From the NCBI RefSeq assembly GCF_016920785.2, contig NW_024609839.1, forward strand, positions 10,008,196 through 10,072,195: a stretch of 64,000 nucleotides of DNA, given 5' to 3'. Origin of the DNA: Ixodes scapularis (lineage: Eukaryota > Arthropoda > Arachnida > Ixodida > Ixodidae). Positions 63,350 through 64,000 of the stretch are shown in pieces. Made by a program: the position numbers and the translations under genes. Positions within the stretch are counted from its first letter, which is position 1; each line of letters starts with the position of its first letter. The notes beneath the pieces are model-generated. The model was not told the DNA's origin and ran no database searches. It saw nothing but the letters and a program-made list of their open reading frames with translations.

Positions 63350-64000
63350 ATAGCTTTTACTTTGTTATCGAGTGGTCGAAGCGCCTGATTATCAATATGG
63401 TGGCTTGAAAACTTTGGAGCTGGTACCCAGAAGTCATACTTTGCGATATTGATATTAACGCCATGCTGATCTGAACGTTTGAATACTTGATGAGGTGTCG
63501 TTTATGTTCCTCGTTGGATGCGATGGCCACTAGGATATCATCAAGACAAGTGAAAAAGAAGTCGAGTCCGCTTAGAACCTCCTCAATAAACAGTTGAAAG
63601 GTCTGGGCAGCATTACGTAACTTAAATTGCATCCGAACGATTTCGAAAACGCCAAATGGAGTTACAATTGCTGTTTTGGGAATATGATCAGGTGCTTTGG
63701 GTACTCGATTGTGTGCTCTGAAAAGATCTATTTATTTTTAATACCGACATTCCATAACGGTTTGCAGAGTAGTCTTCAAGATGAGAAATCGGGCGCAGGT
63801 CAGGGATTGTCTTGTTGTTGAGGGCACGATAGTCTCCGCATAGTTTCCAGTCACCCCTATTCTTTTGGTACAAGGTGCAACGGAGATGTCCATTTGCTAG
63901 AGGAAGGTCGTAGCAGTCCCAAGTTTATCATGTGCTGAAATATTTGACGTGTCACTTGCTGTTTTTCGGGAGCTAGACAACGGGCGTGGACATGCAGGGG
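63350..64000 (-). pseudogene. pol: Reverse transcriptase
   Basis: The blocks include GDWKLCGDYRALNNKTIPDL, a segment around SVLKINRSF, and KTAIVTPFGVFEIV, and then MQFKLRNAAQTFQLFIEEVL and TCLDDILVAIASNEEHKRHL. Y-L-D-D has become CLDD; both aspartates are retained. Several stops. The N-terminal part lies beyond the window. Confidence 0.8.

Larger units (their letters stand above)
61850..64000 (-). mobile_element. Gypsy retrotransposon pol, running off the window edge
   Basis: The minus-strand order is RT (64000-63350), RNase H (about 63310-62770), integrase zinc finger and core (62700-61980) and integrase C-terminal text to about 61850. It is the standard RT-RH-IN order, with no gag or LTR in view. 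It resembles the Osvaldo/roo-free gypsy pol found in tick genomes (KGKHN, RWAEAVPIPD). It is broken by stops and frameshifts. At 61850 it ends without an LTR, so it is truncated. Confidence 0.8.

Overview
This window is non-coding, repeat-dense nuclear DNA from an animal, most likely a chelicerate and probably a hard tick. I base that on the flavour of the mobile elements (a jockey/I-like LINE with an (AATC)n tail, Penelope-like elements with pseudo-LTRs, several Ty3/gypsy lineages), compared with tick repeats from memory; no search was run. I found no intact host gene, rRNA, functional tRNA, CRISPR array or bacterial-style operon. Almost every long open frame belongs to a decayed transposable element, and most carry stops or frameshifts.

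Layout. 0-7 kb: a CACGTG-rich minisatellite, then a plus-strand Gmr1-like Ty3/gypsy element (integrase upstream of reverse transcriptase) split by two side-by-side foldback MITEs. 7-11 kb: a minus-strand gypsy element interrupted by a TGGCCA-rich MITE. 11-13 kb: Penelope-type palindromic insertion heads and a 98-bp tandem duplication. 13-24 kb: mostly unassigned AT-rich DNA with a LINE C-terminal fragment, another MITE of the 6-kb family, two minisatellites and an 0.83-kb foldback element with internally repetitive inverted repeats.

24-34 kb: a nearly full-length LINE (5' UTR, ORF1 with zinc knuckles, ORF2 with endonuclease, RT and RNase H, then a 3' stem-loop and (AATC)n tail). A 3.8-kb Penelope-like element, flanked by a 12-bp target duplication, splits its RT, and a second small Penelope fragment replaces the RT catalytic core. 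35.1-43.8 kb: a complete but inactive minus-strand gypsy element with two LTRs, a candidate primer-binding site and a 4-bp target duplication. A 3.4-kb TIR-bounded insertion splits its integrase and holds further nested debris (SINEs, a Myb/SANT-like fragment, a LINE tail). 44.1-48.2 kb: a truncated relative of that gypsy element joined to the 5' half of a second LINE, both on the minus strand.

48-61.8 kb: LINE and SINE tails, a CCCAGT-ended MITE, palindromic insertion heads, a 24-bp-period minisatellite and long stretches with nothing recognisable. 61.85-64 kb: another minus-strand gypsy pol running off the window edge.

The most interesting signals are: tRNA-like sequence (with a perfect pol III B box in one copy) at the start of the LTRs of two related gypsy elements; an insertion with long TIRs but no target-site duplication, shown by a paralogous empty site inside the window; the nested, inverted-head Penelope insertion; and the recurrence of palindromic insertion heads.
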